64,000 nt of DNA from JBLHOS01 sp047623825 (GTDB lineage: Bacteria > Pseudomonadota > Alphaproteobacteria > Rhodobacterales > Rhodobacteraceae): positions 1 through 64,000 of the forward strand of contig JBLHOS010000001.1 in assembly GCA_047623825.1 (NCBI GenBank). Direction: 5' to 3'. The notes beneath the pieces are model-generated. The model saw only the letters and a program-made list of their open reading frames with translations, had not been told where the DNA came from and ran no database searches. Position 1 is the first letter of the stretch, and every line of letters begins with the position of its first letter. Positions 26,793 through 35,059 of the stretch are shown here, in pieces. A program made the position numbers and the translations under genes.

Positions 26793-26813
26793 GGCGACCC
26801 GACGGGTCACCCT
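26790..26813. other. Stem-loop between ytoQ and the GST gene
   Basis: AGGGCGACCC (26791-26800) and GGGTCACCCT (26804-26813) pair over a 3-base loop with one C-A mismatch on the plus strand, which becomes a G-U pair on the minus-strand RNA. There is no T-run on either side, so intrinsic termination is uncertain. Confidence 0.4.
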
Positions 26814-26830
26814 AGAAGGACTTGGCTGCG

Positions 26831-27532
26831 TCAGCCCTCACGCGGCGGGATGTTCAGGCCTTTTTGGACGGCTGGACGCGCCAGAAAGCGATCTAGATAG
26901 CTGACAACGTTTGTGAAATCAGACCAGCCCACGACTTCTTTTGCGCCGTAGTATTCTAGCCCGCGCAGCCAAGGCGCAATAGCGATGTCGGCGATTGAAT
27001 AGTCACCAACGACCCAATCTTGGCCCTCAAGCTGCTTGTCGAGCACGCTCAACAATCGAACGGCTTCACCGATATAGCGGTCCCTTGCGCGAGGGTCTTC
27101 GATGGCTGCACCGGCGAATTTATAGAAAAATCCAAGCTGACCGAACATGGGGCCAAGACCACCCATCTGGAACATCAGCCATTGTTGAACATGATGTTTT
27201 TGGGTTGCCGTTGTGCCCACCAATTGCCCCGACTTTTCAGCCAAATACATCAAAATGGCACCGGACTCGAATAGACCAATCGGTTGGCCGTCTGGGCCAT
27301 TGGGGTCGATGATTGCAGGGATCTTATTGTTGGGGTTCAGCGATAGGAACTCGGCGCTTTTGACGTCAGCGTCCGAAAGGGTAACCAGATGTGCCTCATA
27401 GGGCAAACCCATTTCTTCCAAGGCGATCGAGACTTTCACGCCATTGGGCGTCGGAAAAGAGTAAAGTTGAATAACATTTGGGTCGGTGGCGGGCCACCGC
27501 GTGGTGATGGGAAAATCGGCGAGAGTTGTCAT
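26831..27532 (-). CDS. Glutathione S-transferase (YfcG/YghU-like)
   Basis: A 233-residue GST. The N-terminal thioredoxin-like domain contains YSFPTPNGVKVSIALEE, the Thr-Pro-Asn active-site signature of the Nu-class YfcG/YghU enzymes, and NKIPAI plus FESGAILMYLAE for glutathione binding. The helical C-terminal domain includes VVGDYSIADIAIAPW. Family members act mainly as glutathione disulfide reductases. It converges with ytoQ. Confidence 0.92.
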   Translation of the reverse strand: MTTLADFPITTRWPATDPNVIQLYSFPTPNGVKVSIALEEMGLPYEAHLVTLSDADVKSAEFLSLNPNNKIPAIIDPNGPDGQPIGLFESGAILMYLAEKSGQLVGTTATQKHHVQQWLMFQMGGLGPMFGQLGFFYKFAGAAIEDPRARDRYIGEAVRLLSVLDKQLEGQDWVVGDYSIADIAIAPWLRGLEYYGAKEVVGWSDFTNVVSYLDRFLARPAVQKGLNIPPREG

Positions 27533-27684
27533 AGAAATCTCCGGGTTGCGATATGATACAAATAACCATGCTTTCCCCTCGGTGAATAAGCTATTCTATA
27601 ACAGACTAGCGACACGTCTGTGCGTCTGTGCACGATCTTGAGGCCATTGCGTGTGGGTCTCGCATCACAATCAAGGGCAAAAAA

Positions 27685-28110
27685 ATGCTGAACGAATTTA
27701 AAGATTTCATCGCCAAGGGCAATGTCATGGACATGGCTGTTGGTATTATCATTGGCGCTGCCCTTACGGCCATCGTCACATCACTTGTTGGCGATCTAAT
27801 CAATCCGATCATCAGTCTTTTCATGGGTGGCATCGATTTCGGTAGCCAATATGTTCTATTGGGTGAGGGCGATTTCGCCTCTATTACTGCAGCACAAGAG
27901 GCCGGCGCCGCCGTCTTTGCTTGGGGTCGTTTCTTGATGGCTATTATCAACTTCCTGATCATCGCGTTTGTCGTGTTTATGTTGGTCAAAGCCGTCAACC
28001 GCGCCAAGGCATCTGCGGAAAAGCCTGCGGAGCCAAAGGTTGAAGCGCCAGTGGGTCCATCCGAATTGGATATTCTGTTGGAAATCCGGGACTCACTAAA
28101 AGCGAAATAA
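27685..28110 (+). CDS. mscL: Large-conductance mechanosensitive channel
   Basis: A 141-residue MscL with the conserved N terminus LNEFKDFIAKGNVMDMAVGIIIGAA forming TM1, a periplasmic loop, TM2 (FLMAIINFLIIAFVVFMLVKA) and a charged C-terminal helix. It opens as an emergency valve under extreme membrane tension. Start 27685 is preceded by CAAGGG; the frame is open upstream to 27628 but gives a non-family N terminus. With the MscS gene at 10 kb the window carries both channel types. Confidence 0.96.
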   Translation: MLNEFKDFIAKGNVMDMAVGIIIGAALTAIVTSLVGDLINPIISLFMGGIDFGSQYVLLGEGDFASITAAQEAGAAVFAWGRFLMAIINFLIIAFVVFMLVKAVNRAKASAEKPAEPKVEAPVGPSELDILLEIRDSLKAK

Positions 28111-28122
28111 ATCAACCTAAAT

Positions 28123-28160
28123 ATGTCAGAGCCTGGCACGTGCTTGCCGGGCTCTGACAT
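28123..28160. other. Long perfect palindromic stem between mscL and azlD
   Basis: Arms ATGTCAGAGCC (28123-28133) and GGCTCTGACAT (28150-28160) pair perfectly over 11 bp, and inner GGC/GCC can add more pairs. The element lies between converging genes. It lacks a T-run on either strand, so it may act as a transcript 3'-end stabiliser or weak bidirectional terminator. Confidence 0.6.
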
Positions 28161-28493
28161 CTACGCACCCAGGAATTGTAGCGCGTAGAGCGCGCCCATT
28201 CCGCCAAAGACTGCCGCGACTGCATTCTTCCAGTAAATCCCGATGAACAGAACCACCGCAACCGCCGCAATCCGCGAGGGGTCGGTGTCTCCGTTGCCAC
28301 CTGACGGCCACAAGACCAACGGCGTGACCAGCGCTGGCAAGATCGCCACCGCCGTATACCGCAGGTGTCTTAGCAGCCAATGTGGCATGATCCGGTCGCC
28401 GATAAGCCCCAGAAATGAAAAGCGGATCAGAAATGTGCCAATACCCAAAATGATGATAATCATCCAGATTATGCCGTCAGATGGAAGTGCCAT
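28161..28493 (-). CDS. azlD: AzlD-type branched-chain amino acid exporter small subunit
   Basis: A 110-residue membrane protein with four hydrophobic segments and the family block GTFLIRFSFLGLIG near the N terminus. AzlD works with AzlC in export of branched-chain amino acids or analogues. Start 28493 overlaps the end of azlC by 17 bases; longer open frames upstream run inside azlC and are rejected. The stop abuts the palindrome that separates it from mscL. Confidence 0.88.
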   Translation of the reverse strand: MALPSDGIIWMIIIILGIGTFLIRFSFLGLIGDRIMPHWLLRHLRYTAVAILPALVTPLVLWPSGGNGDTDPSRIAAVAVVLFIGIYWKNAVAAVFGGMGALYALQFLGA

Positions 28494-29196
28494 GCCGTGC
28501 CTCCATCCATTTCTCAACCTGAACGCCAGCGACCATGCCTGCGATGGCGGCCGCCAGAAGCCATAGGTTATAGGGCAGTCCCGCCAGCAAGATCGCCACG
28601 GTGACGGATGTAAATGCGGCCGCGACATGTGCAAGCGTTCGCAATGCAGGACCCACCATTGCCAAAAACATGATCGGGACCGCAAATTCTAAGGAATATT
28701 CTGGCGGGATTGCGTTGCCGACAACCGCACCCACAAAGCTAGCGATATGCCACACCGGCAGGATCAGCGTCATTGAACCAAAAAAGAACGCGACCTTGTC
28801 AGAAACGGACATACCGGCGCGGGTCTCATATTCATGGATCGACAGCGCATATGACTGATCTACATTCAGGTATCCGACAAACATGCGTTGCCAAAGCGGT
28901 GCCGCCCCTAAATGCGAGGCCAGAGCGGCGGAATACATTGCAACGCGTAGGTTCACGGCAAGCGCGGATGCGATGACGACGATCGTTGGTGCCTGTTCCG
29001 ACATCAACTGAACCACCGTCAGTTGCGCAGCACCTGCAAACATTAGAACGGAAAAACCGATAACCTGCGCAATGTTGAACCCGGCCTCGGCCGCGACGAC
29101 CCCAAAAACAGTCGCAAATGGGATTGCAACCAACGCAAAAGGCGCCCCAGTTCGGACGCCTCGCAGAAAGCTTATTTTGGTGCTGGAGCTTGGCAT
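28477..29196 (-). CDS. azlC: AzlC family branched-chain amino acid export permease
   Basis: A 239-residue inner-membrane protein of the AzlC family (PF03591). Multiple hydrophobic segments and the blocks FSVLMFAGAAQL and VNLRVAMYSAALASHL are characteristic. Together with AzlD it forms an exporter. It is divergent from the fdhD operon, with about 57 bases between start codons. Confidence 0.92.
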   Translation of the reverse strand: MPSSSTKISFLRGVRTGAPFALVAIPFATVFGVVAAEAGFNIAQVIGFSVLMFAGAAQLTVVQLMSEQAPTIVVIASALAVNLRVAMYSAALASHLGAAPLWQRMFVGYLNVDQSYALSIHEYETRAGMSVSDKVAFFFGSMTLILPVWHIASFVGAVVGNAIPPEYSLEFAVPIMFLAMVGPALRTLAHVAAAFTSVTVAILLAGLPYNLWLLAAAIAGMVAGVQVEKWMEARHGTSI

Positions 29197-29253
29197 GTGT
29201 CGCCTTTAGGCTGAAGTTAATATCGGCATATGATGCCGGCAGCGGAGATGCAA

Positions 29254-30138
29254 ATGAGCGTTCATGATCCAGCCCATTTAGAATATTTGATCGCCCCGGA
29301 TCCTACGTCGGCCAAGCTGTCGCGGCGGGTTGTCGGTCATGATGAAACGGGTACAGCGATTGAGATCAGCGTCGTCGAAGAACGGCCTCTGACGATCTAT
29401 TTGAACGCCCGCGAAATCGTGACGGCCATGACCATTGGTGACTACCCGGAATATCTTGCACTTGGTTTTTTGAAAAACCAGGGGATGCTGTCACCCGATG
29501 ATGTGATTACTGGTGTGGACTATGATGAAGAGCTTCAGGTTGTTGTAGTGCGGACCACGATCGAGACGGATCACGAAGCTAAACTTGAAAAGAAAACTCG
29601 GACCAGTGGTTGCGCTGTCGGAACTGTATTTGGCGATATGATGGAGGGATTGGCTGGGCTTGAGTTGCCAAGCTCTGAATTCCGAACATCATGGCTTTAT
29701 GCGCTGAGCCACAAGATCAATCGCACACCCAGTCTGTATCTTCAGGCGGGAGCAATCCATGGAACGGTTTTGTGTCAGGCGGACAGGCCGCTGGTCTATA
29801 TGGAAGATGTCGGGCGGCATAATGCGGTCGACAAGATCGCGGGTTGGATGCTGTCGCAAAATGTGAGTGCAGCGGACAAAATCCTTTATACGACTGGCAG
29901 GCTTACCTCGGAAATGGTGATTAAAACCGCCATGATGGGGATCCCGATCCTTGCCTCACGCTCGGGCTTTACGGCTTGGGGGGTGGAGATCGCACAACAG
30001 ATTGGTCTGACGCTGATCGGCCGCGCGCGCGGCAAGCGTTTCGTCTGTCTTGCGGGTGAGGATCGCCTGATCAGGGACGCGGATGCCACAGGCGTCGCCG
30101 ATGAAGACACCCAGCATAAACGCAAAGGGGCGCGCTGA
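29254..30138 (+). CDS. fdhD: Formate dehydrogenase accessory sulfurtransferase FdhD
   Basis: A protein of about 294 residues that delivers sulfur to the bis-MGD cofactor of formate dehydrogenases. Family signatures include MTIGDYPEYLALGFL, AIHGTVLCQ, YMEDVGRHNAVDKI and TGRLTSEMV. The flexible sulfur-relay loop reads TSGCAVG: only Cys120 is present, the second cysteine of the Cys-x2-Cys pair found in the E. coli protein being glycine here. Start 29254 has GCGGAG upstream; ATGs at 29230, 29233 and 29248 are alternatives. It heads the Mo-cofactor operon, mobA beginning two bases after its stop codon ends. Confidence 0.93.
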   Translation: MSVHDPAHLEYLIAPDPTSAKLSRRVVGHDETGTAIEISVVEERPLTIYLNAREIVTAMTIGDYPEYLALGFLKNQGMLSPDDVITGVDYDEELQVVVVRTTIETDHEAKLEKKTRTSGCAVGTVFGDMMEGLAGLELPSSEFRTSWLYALSHKINRTPSLYLQAGAIHGTVLCQADRPLVYMEDVGRHNAVDKIAGWMLSQNVSAADKILYTTGRLTSEMVIKTAMMGIPILASRSGFTAWGVEIAQQIGLTLIGRARGKRFVCLAGEDRLIRDADATGVADEDTQHKRKGAR

Positions 30139-30139
30139 C

Positions 30140-30757
30140 ATGCAACCATTTGGTATTATACTGGCTGGTGGACAGGCACGACGCATGGGCGGCGGCGACA
30201 AGGGGCGTTTGTTGATTGATGGGCAAAGCCTAATCGCGCGAGTGGTTGAGCGGTTTGGCCCACAGATTGCTGAACTGGCCCTGAACGCGAATGGTGATCC
30301 TGAACGATACGCGGATCTTAACTTGCCGATCCTTGGCGACAGTATCGAGGGCTTTCCCGGCCCATTAGCGGGGGTTCTGGCGGGGCTGGACTGGGCTGCA
30401 GGCCTTGGAGCCAGTCATATCGTTACAGCCGCGGCTGATACGCCGTTCCTGCCCGAGGATCTGGTGCCACAGCTTTTGCTGGCGGCCGAATCTAACGGAA
30501 CACCGATTGCATTGGCCGCAACGCGCGATCCAGATGGGCGGTTGTTGCGCCATCCGACCTTTGGCCTTTGGCCCACAAACCTGCGCGACGATCTTCGGCA
30601 GGCCTTGGCAGATGGGTTGCGTAAGGTAGTTCTATGGACTGATCGACATGGTGCCGCCAGCGCAGAGTTTCCGGCGCACCCATTTGATCCGTTCTTTAAC
30701 GTGAATACGCCTGAAGATCTTGAACGGGCAAATGAACTGGCAGGGGCAGGCGAATGA
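30140..30757 (+). CDS. mobA: Molybdenum cofactor guanylyltransferase MobA
   Basis: A 205-residue nucleotidyltransferase that joins GMP to molybdopterin to make the MGD cofactor. The nucleotide-binding signature IILAGGQARRMGGGDKG is at the N terminus, followed by GPLAGVLAGLDWA and AAADTPFLP with the metal-binding Asp. An open frame reaches back to 30083 inside fdhD, but 30140 gives the family N terminus. It overlaps mobB by ATGA. Confidence 0.95.
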   Translation: MQPFGIILAGGQARRMGGGDKGRLLIDGQSLIARVVERFGPQIAELALNANGDPERYADLNLPILGDSIEGFPGPLAGVLAGLDWAAGLGASHIVTAAADTPFLPEDLVPQLLLAAESNGTPIALAATRDPDGRLLRHPTFGLWPTNLRDDLRQALADGLRKVVLWTDRHGAASAEFPAHPFDPFFNVNTPEDLERANELAGAGE

Positions 30758-31245
30758 AGATCTGGGGAGTTGTCGGATGGAAGAACTCAGGCAAGACCGG
30801 ACTGATGGAACGTTTGGTTGCCGACCTGACCGTGCGGGGGCTACGGGTCTCAACCATCAAACACGCTCACCACGCGTTTGATGTGGATCACGCGGGTAAG
30901 GACAGCTACCGACACCGAATAGCGGGCGCGCAAGAGGTGCTGCTGGCGTCATCCCAAAGATGGGCCTTGATGGCGGAGCTGCGCGGCGCGGATGAGCCAT
31001 CACTGGAGGACCTTGTGGCCAAACTTTCCCCCGTCGATCTGGTGCTTGTTGAGGGGTTCAAGGCTGGCACTCACCCCAAGATTGAGGCGTTTCGGAAAGA
31101 GACCGGACACGCCTTGTTGCAAACCAATGACCCAACCATTCGAGCAGTTGCGACAGATACGGCGATAGATGTTGATGTCGCGTGTTTTAATCTTGATGAC
31201 ACAGCGACCATTGCGTCGTTCATTCTGACGGAGCTTGGCGATTGA
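30754..31245 (+). CDS. mobB: Molybdopterin-guanine dinucleotide biosynthesis adaptor MobB
   Basis: A 163-residue GTP-binding protein with the P-loop GWKNSGKTGL near the N terminus, STIKHAHHAFDVDHAGKDSYRHR and the VLVEGFK block typical of MobB. It assists MobA but is not strictly required in E. coli. It overlaps mobA upstream and the unknown gene downstream by four bases each. Confidence 0.95.
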   Translation: MKIWGVVGWKNSGKTGLMERLVADLTVRGLRVSTIKHAHHAFDVDHAGKDSYRHRIAGAQEVLLASSQRWALMAELRGADEPSLEDLVAKLSPVDLVLVEGFKAGTHPKIEAFRKETGHALLQTNDPTIRAVATDTAIDVDVACFNLDDTATIASFILTELGD

Positions 31246-32123
31246 GCCGATTTGATGCGTTTGTTGCGGTCGATTGGTCGGCGCGCGCCTCACTCTCACC
31301 GACAAAGCCAACCGCAGATGCCATCTTTGTTTGTGAGCGAGACAATTCCAACGCGACCAGCGTATCCTATTGTCGGTCACGATCCGATGCGATGGACCTT
31401 CTATTTGCAACCATCGATAGACGGCTAACTGCGGGTCGGCGTCTTTTGATCGGATTTGATTTTGCCTTTGGCTATCCATCTGGTTTTGCACAGATTTTGA
31501 CAGGATCCGCATCTGGGCCTGCCGTTTGGAGCTGGCTGGACGGTGAAATTGAGGATGGACCCGACAATCATAACAACCGATTTCAGGTTGCGGCTAAAAT
31601 GAACCGAATTTTCCCAGGAACGGGGCCGTTCTGGGGGCGTCCCCGTAGCCTTGATTTGCCATCGATCCCTGAGCGTGGACGCGATTGTGACGCGTTGTCG
31701 ATACCCCAGAAACGCCAGTGTGAGGTTCGCGTGCCCTCAGCCCAATCCCCATGGAAACTCTACACCACAGGGTCAGTTGGATCGCAAAGTCTGATGGGCA
31801 TTCCAAAGGTCCATCAAATCCAACGGCGGCTCGGCGCGGCCTGTCAGGTCTGGCCGTTTGACACAGGTTTTGCTGTGCCGACGGCGCCGCTGGTGCTGTG
31901 TGAGATTTACCCGACACTGTTTCATCAATCAGCGGACACGCACCGCGATATGCCAACTTCATTCGCTGTGATCAAAGACGCCCAACAAGTTTGGGATTGT
32001 TGTGCGACATTTCAAGCGATGCAGCAGAGTGGACGACTGCAACATGCCTTTACTGCACCAGTTAAATTGCCGAACGCCGAAGCGATTGCGCGGGAAGAGG
32101 GCTGGATTCTTGGAGCCGAGTAG
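31242..32123 (+). CDS. Unknown protein in the Mo-cofactor operon, possible RNase H-fold (DUF429-like)
   Basis: A 293-residue protein I cannot name with certainty. It begins at TTG overlapping the mobB stop, with GGAG 8 bases upstream, and is followed 14 bases later by moeA. Near the N terminus AVDWSA places Asp11 at the end of a beta strand; LLIGFDFAFGYP places Asp73 at the end of another; VLCEIYP has Glu221, and Asp246 and Asp252 follow in a helix-like segment. This spacing of acidic residues resembles RNase H/RuvC-fold predicted nucleases of the DUF429 type; that is inference. It has no signal peptide or membrane segment. Its position suggests a link to molybdenum cofactor metabolism. Confidence 0.7.
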   Translation: MSRFDAFVAVDWSARASLSPTKPTADAIFVCERDNSNATSVSYCRSRSDAMDLLFATIDRRLTAGRRLLIGFDFAFGYPSGFAQILTGSASGPAVWSWLDGEIEDGPDNHNNRFQVAAKMNRIFPGTGPFWGRPRSLDLPSIPERGRDCDALSIPQKRQCEVRVPSAQSPWKLYTTGSVGSQSLMGIPKVHQIQRRLGAACQVWPFDTGFAVPTAPLVLCEIYPTLFHQSADTHRDMPTSFAVIKDAQQVWDCCATFQAMQQSGRLQHAFTAPVKLPNAEAIAREEGWILGAE

Positions 32124-32137
32124 CGCAAGTTTCGACC

Positions 32138-33394
32138 ATGATTAAGCCGCCCCCCTTGTCCAACGATTGTTTTGCCCTGCCTCAAGGTGTTGCCTGGACG
32201 CCTGTGGATCAGGCGCTGGCGGCCCTGCGCAGTGGACTGCATCCAATTGTGGAAATGCAGCACCTGCCCTTGTTGCAGTCTGCCGGGTTGGTTTTGGCGA
32301 AAGATGCTGTAGCCGAACGCGCCAACCCGCCGCATGCAAATTCGGCTGTTGACGGATATGGGTTTTTACACGCCGCAACTGGGCAGGGGCCGCAGGTTTT
32401 GCCCTTGAACAAGGGCCGTGCGGCCGCAGGTCAGGCCTATTGCGGTGCAGTATCGCCCGGCCATGCGATCCGGGTACTGACGGGGGCGATGTTGCCCAAT
32501 GGCGTTGATACGGTTGTCCTAGAGGAAGATTGCACGATCACGGATGCGGCGATCGCCTTTCACGGCCCGCTTAAACAGGGATCCAACGCACGTGCCATGG
32601 GCGAAGATATCATGATCGGGGATACGCTGGTGGCCGCAGGCCAAAGGCTACGTCCACCCGAATTGGCGCTGTTGGCATCGGCGGGGATTTCGACCGTTTC
32701 TGTCTACCGCCGACTGCGCGTTGCAATTCTATCCACGGGTGATGAGTTGCGCGATCCCGGCGAGACCGCAGATCCGGGGCAGATCTATGATGCAAACCGG
32801 CCAATGCTGGCCAGCCTTCTAAAGAGTTGGGGGCATGAGGTGGTCGATCTTGGTCGGATCCCCGATGATCCCGATCAGTTGCGCACCGCATTGGATACCG
32901 CGTCCTGTGCAGATGCGATCCTGACCTCGGGTGGTGCGTCTGCGGGGGATGAAGATCACGTCTCTGCCCTGCTGAAGGCTGAGGGCGCATTACAGTCTTG
33001 GCGCATTGCACTAAAGCCGGGCCGACCGTTGGCGCTGGCACTTTGGCGCCAAACCCCTGTCTTTGGATTGCCGGGCAACCCGGTTGCCGCCTTTGTGTGC
33101 GCGCTGATATTTGCGCGTCCTGCGCTTAGCAAACTGTCGGGGGCCGGATGGGCCGCACCCCTGCGGATGCAGGCGCCTGCCGCGTTCTCAAAGACTAAAA
33201 AACCGGGACGCCACGAATATCTCCGCGCGCGGCTCACCAGCGATGGTGCGGTGGAGATTTTCAAATCCGAAGGGTCAGGCCGGATATCAGGGCTAAGCTG
33301 GGCCGACGGTTTGGTTGAGCTTGGGTCTGAGGCTGAGGTGATCAGCCCCGGCAGGATGGTCACCTATCTGCCCTATGTCGGGTTTGGTCTTTAG
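32138..33394 (+). CDS. moeA: Molybdopterin molybdotransferase MoeA
   Basis: A 418-residue enzyme that inserts molybdate into adenylylated molybdopterin. Domain order is standard: an N-terminal region with NPPHANSAVDGYGF, the GHAIRVLTGAMLPNGVDTVV block, the MoCF-binding domain with ILSTGDEL and ILTSGGASAGDEDHV, and PGRPLALALW..FGLPGNPVAAFV near the C terminus. It ends the fdhD-mobA-mobB-unknown-moeA operon and converges with the next gene. Confidence 0.96.
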   Translation: MIKPPPLSNDCFALPQGVAWTPVDQALAALRSGLHPIVEMQHLPLLQSAGLVLAKDAVAERANPPHANSAVDGYGFLHAATGQGPQVLPLNKGRAAAGQAYCGAVSPGHAIRVLTGAMLPNGVDTVVLEEDCTITDAAIAFHGPLKQGSNARAMGEDIMIGDTLVAAGQRLRPPELALLASAGISTVSVYRRLRVAILSTGDELRDPGETADPGQIYDANRPMLASLLKSWGHEVVDLGRIPDDPDQLRTALDTASCADAILTSGGASAGDEDHVSALLKAEGALQSWRIALKPGRPLALALWRQTPVFGLPGNPVAAFVCALIFARPALSKLSGAGWAAPLRMQAPAAFSKTKKPGRHEYLRARLTSDGAVEIFKSEGSGRISGLSWADGLVELGSEAEVISPGRMVTYLPYVGFGL

Positions 33395-33410
33395 GAACCG
33401 ACAGGTCTGC

Positions 33411-34442
33411 CTAGTCGAACGTCCCTGTGACGCGGCCCAGCAACATGAATGCGCGGGCGGTGCGGGTCTCAGACATTAGGATAATCTCTGCATCCGTGGC
33501 GTTCTTTTCAAACTCAACAAAAGTTTTGTCAAATTGACGCAAGAAATGATGTGTGGCGTCGCGGAAAACCGGATCTTGCTTCATCCGGCCGGACGAAAGT
33601 GCAAGCGAAGATCTGTCGCGGATCCCGCCCAACCCGGCAACAGCTCGGCCTCGATCACCGGCCGCAAATTTTCGCCATATCTCTGGCTTGGCTCGATCTG
33701 GTCGTAGGTCATCCATGTAAATGCCATCCTGTGACAGCAAGGTCAGCACGTCCTGCGAGGCACGGATCAAACGTTCGGTTGCGCGATCTTCAAGGGCGCG
33801 ACGCAAGGTCCTAAACCCCTCCCGGTCATGCTCATTCTCTGGGAAATTCAGTGCAGAGATGAAATCGGCAACTGAAATGGGTTCCTTCAAATCCTCAGCC
33901 GGCGTGCCCAAGGCAAGCGTCGGTTGTGGTTCCTCATCAAATTTTGAAATATCGGGTGCTACGGCAGCGCGGTTCTGGTTCTCGTTTGCCGCAAAGGCGC
34001 GGCTGCTGGTGAAGGTCGCCAGTTTCGTGTCGGTAGAGCGTTGGGCTGCTGCAATCTCATTTAGTTTTTCAACCATGGCTGGCCGGATCCCCATGGTGCC
34101 ACCTTGTTGCTGAGCCATGTAGGCGGCCCGCATCGCGTCAATCGAGGATTGCAGGCGCGCGGCCTCTTCCCTCAGAACGCGGGCCGTCTTGGCCGCGGAC
34201 GCGCCCACCCAGATCAGGGCAATCGGCATAAAGATTGCCAGCACGGTCAGCGCGACATCAGCTGTTGAGCTTTCCTCAGACAGACTGATCCGATCCATTC
34301 CAAAGTAAAATATGATCACACCGAGCAGCCAAAACCCACTAAGAAGCAGCGCCATGACCTCGATAACTGTAATCCGGGCCCGGTCGGTGCCCTGTGAATA
34401 CACCCCAAAATCCAGTGTCGATGGTGGTTGGTCATCGGCCAT
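33411..34442 (-). CDS. Membrane-anchored coiled-coil protein, unknown function
   Basis: A 343-residue protein I do not recognise. After a short polar start there are two hydrophobic segments (about residues 28-49 and 63-82). A predicted coiled-coil region follows (AAKTARVLREEAARLQSSIDAM, about 84-140), then a linker rich in acidic residues and proline, and a helical C-terminal domain (about 190-343) starting SVADFISALNFPEN. The topology suggests an inner-membrane anchor with a large cytoplasmic domain. It lies 35 bases downstream of greA on the same strand, perhaps co-transcribed. Confidence 0.75.
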   Translation of the reverse strand: MADDQPPSTLDFGVYSQGTDRARITVIEVMALLLSGFWLLGVIIFYFGMDRISLSEESSTADVALTVLAIFMPIALIWVGASAAKTARVLREEAARLQSSIDAMRAAYMAQQQGGTMGIRPAMVEKLNEIAAAQRSTDTKLATFTSSRAFAANENQNRAAVAPDISKFDEEPQPTLALGTPAEDLKEPISVADFISALNFPENEHDREGFRTLRRALEDRATERLIRASQDVLTLLSQDGIYMDDLRPDRAKPEIWRKFAAGDRGRAVAGLGGIRDRSSLALSSGRMKQDPVFRDATHHFLRQFDKTFVEFEKNATDAEIILMSETRTARAFMLLGRVTGTFD

Positions 34443-34477
34443 TACGGTGGCCCTTTGCGATCAAGGATGGTGTGGAT

Positions 34478-34948
34478 CTAAATGTAAGAAATCTTAAGGA
34501 TTTCATAATCCTTACTTCCGCCCGGCGTTTTCACTTCAACACTGTCACCTTCATCTTTTCCAATCAAGGCGCGCGCAAGCGGCGAGCGGATGTTCAGCAA
34601 ACCGGTTTCGATGTCAGCTTCGGCCTCACCGACGATCTTGAAGGTTTTCTGCTCCTCGGTGTTCTCATCGATCAGATTAACGGTGGCACCGAATTTGATC
34701 GCGCCAGACAAGGTCGTTGGATCGATAACCTGAGCCAAGCTTAGCATCCGTTCAAGTTCTTTAACGCGCCCCTCGATAAACGAGTGCTTTTCTCGCGCCG
34801 AATGATACTCAGCGTTCTCTGACAGATCGCCATGCTCGCGCGCCTCGGCGATCGCGTGAATGATCGCTGGGCGCTCAACGGTCTTGAGCTTCTTCAGTTC
34901 TAGGTCCAGGGCCTTGTGCCCTGCGGGTGTCATCGGGATTTTGTCCAT
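34478..34948 (-). CDS. greA: Transcription elongation factor GreA
   Basis: A 156-residue factor that rescues backtracked RNA polymerase by stimulating transcript cleavage. The N-terminal coiled coil carries MTPAGHKALDLELKKL and the acidic tip AREHGDLSENAEYHSAREK, which places Asp and Glu in the polymerase active site. The C-terminal FKBP-like domain ends SPLARALIGKDEGDSVEVKTPGG. Complete and of normal length. Confidence 0.97.
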   Translation of the reverse strand: MDKIPMTPAGHKALDLELKKLKTVERPAIIHAIAEAREHGDLSENAEYHSAREKHSFIEGRVKELERMLSLAQVIDPTTLSGAIKFGATVNLIDENTEEQKTFKIVGEAEADIETGLLNIRSPLARALIGKDEGDSVEVKTPGGSKDYEILKISYI

Positions 34949-35059
34949 CAGCAGTTATCTATTTCCAACGGTAAATGGCTCGGAAGTTTGACAATAAGGT
35001 CAGTGCCCGCTTAGTTCAACGGGACTGTTCGTCAATTTTTGAATTTACGCCACAGGTGC

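Noticed and set aside
20093..27532. Considered a mobile or horizontally acquired island around the Hint, sulfotransferase and amidotransferase genes
   Set aside because: No integrase, transposase, direct repeats or tRNA boundary was seen, and base composition looks like the neighbours by eye.
28494..28685. Longer azlD frame beginning inside azlC
   Set aside because: The added residues are an out-of-frame reading of azlC and are not hydrophobic in the AzlD pattern; ATG 28493 matches the family start.
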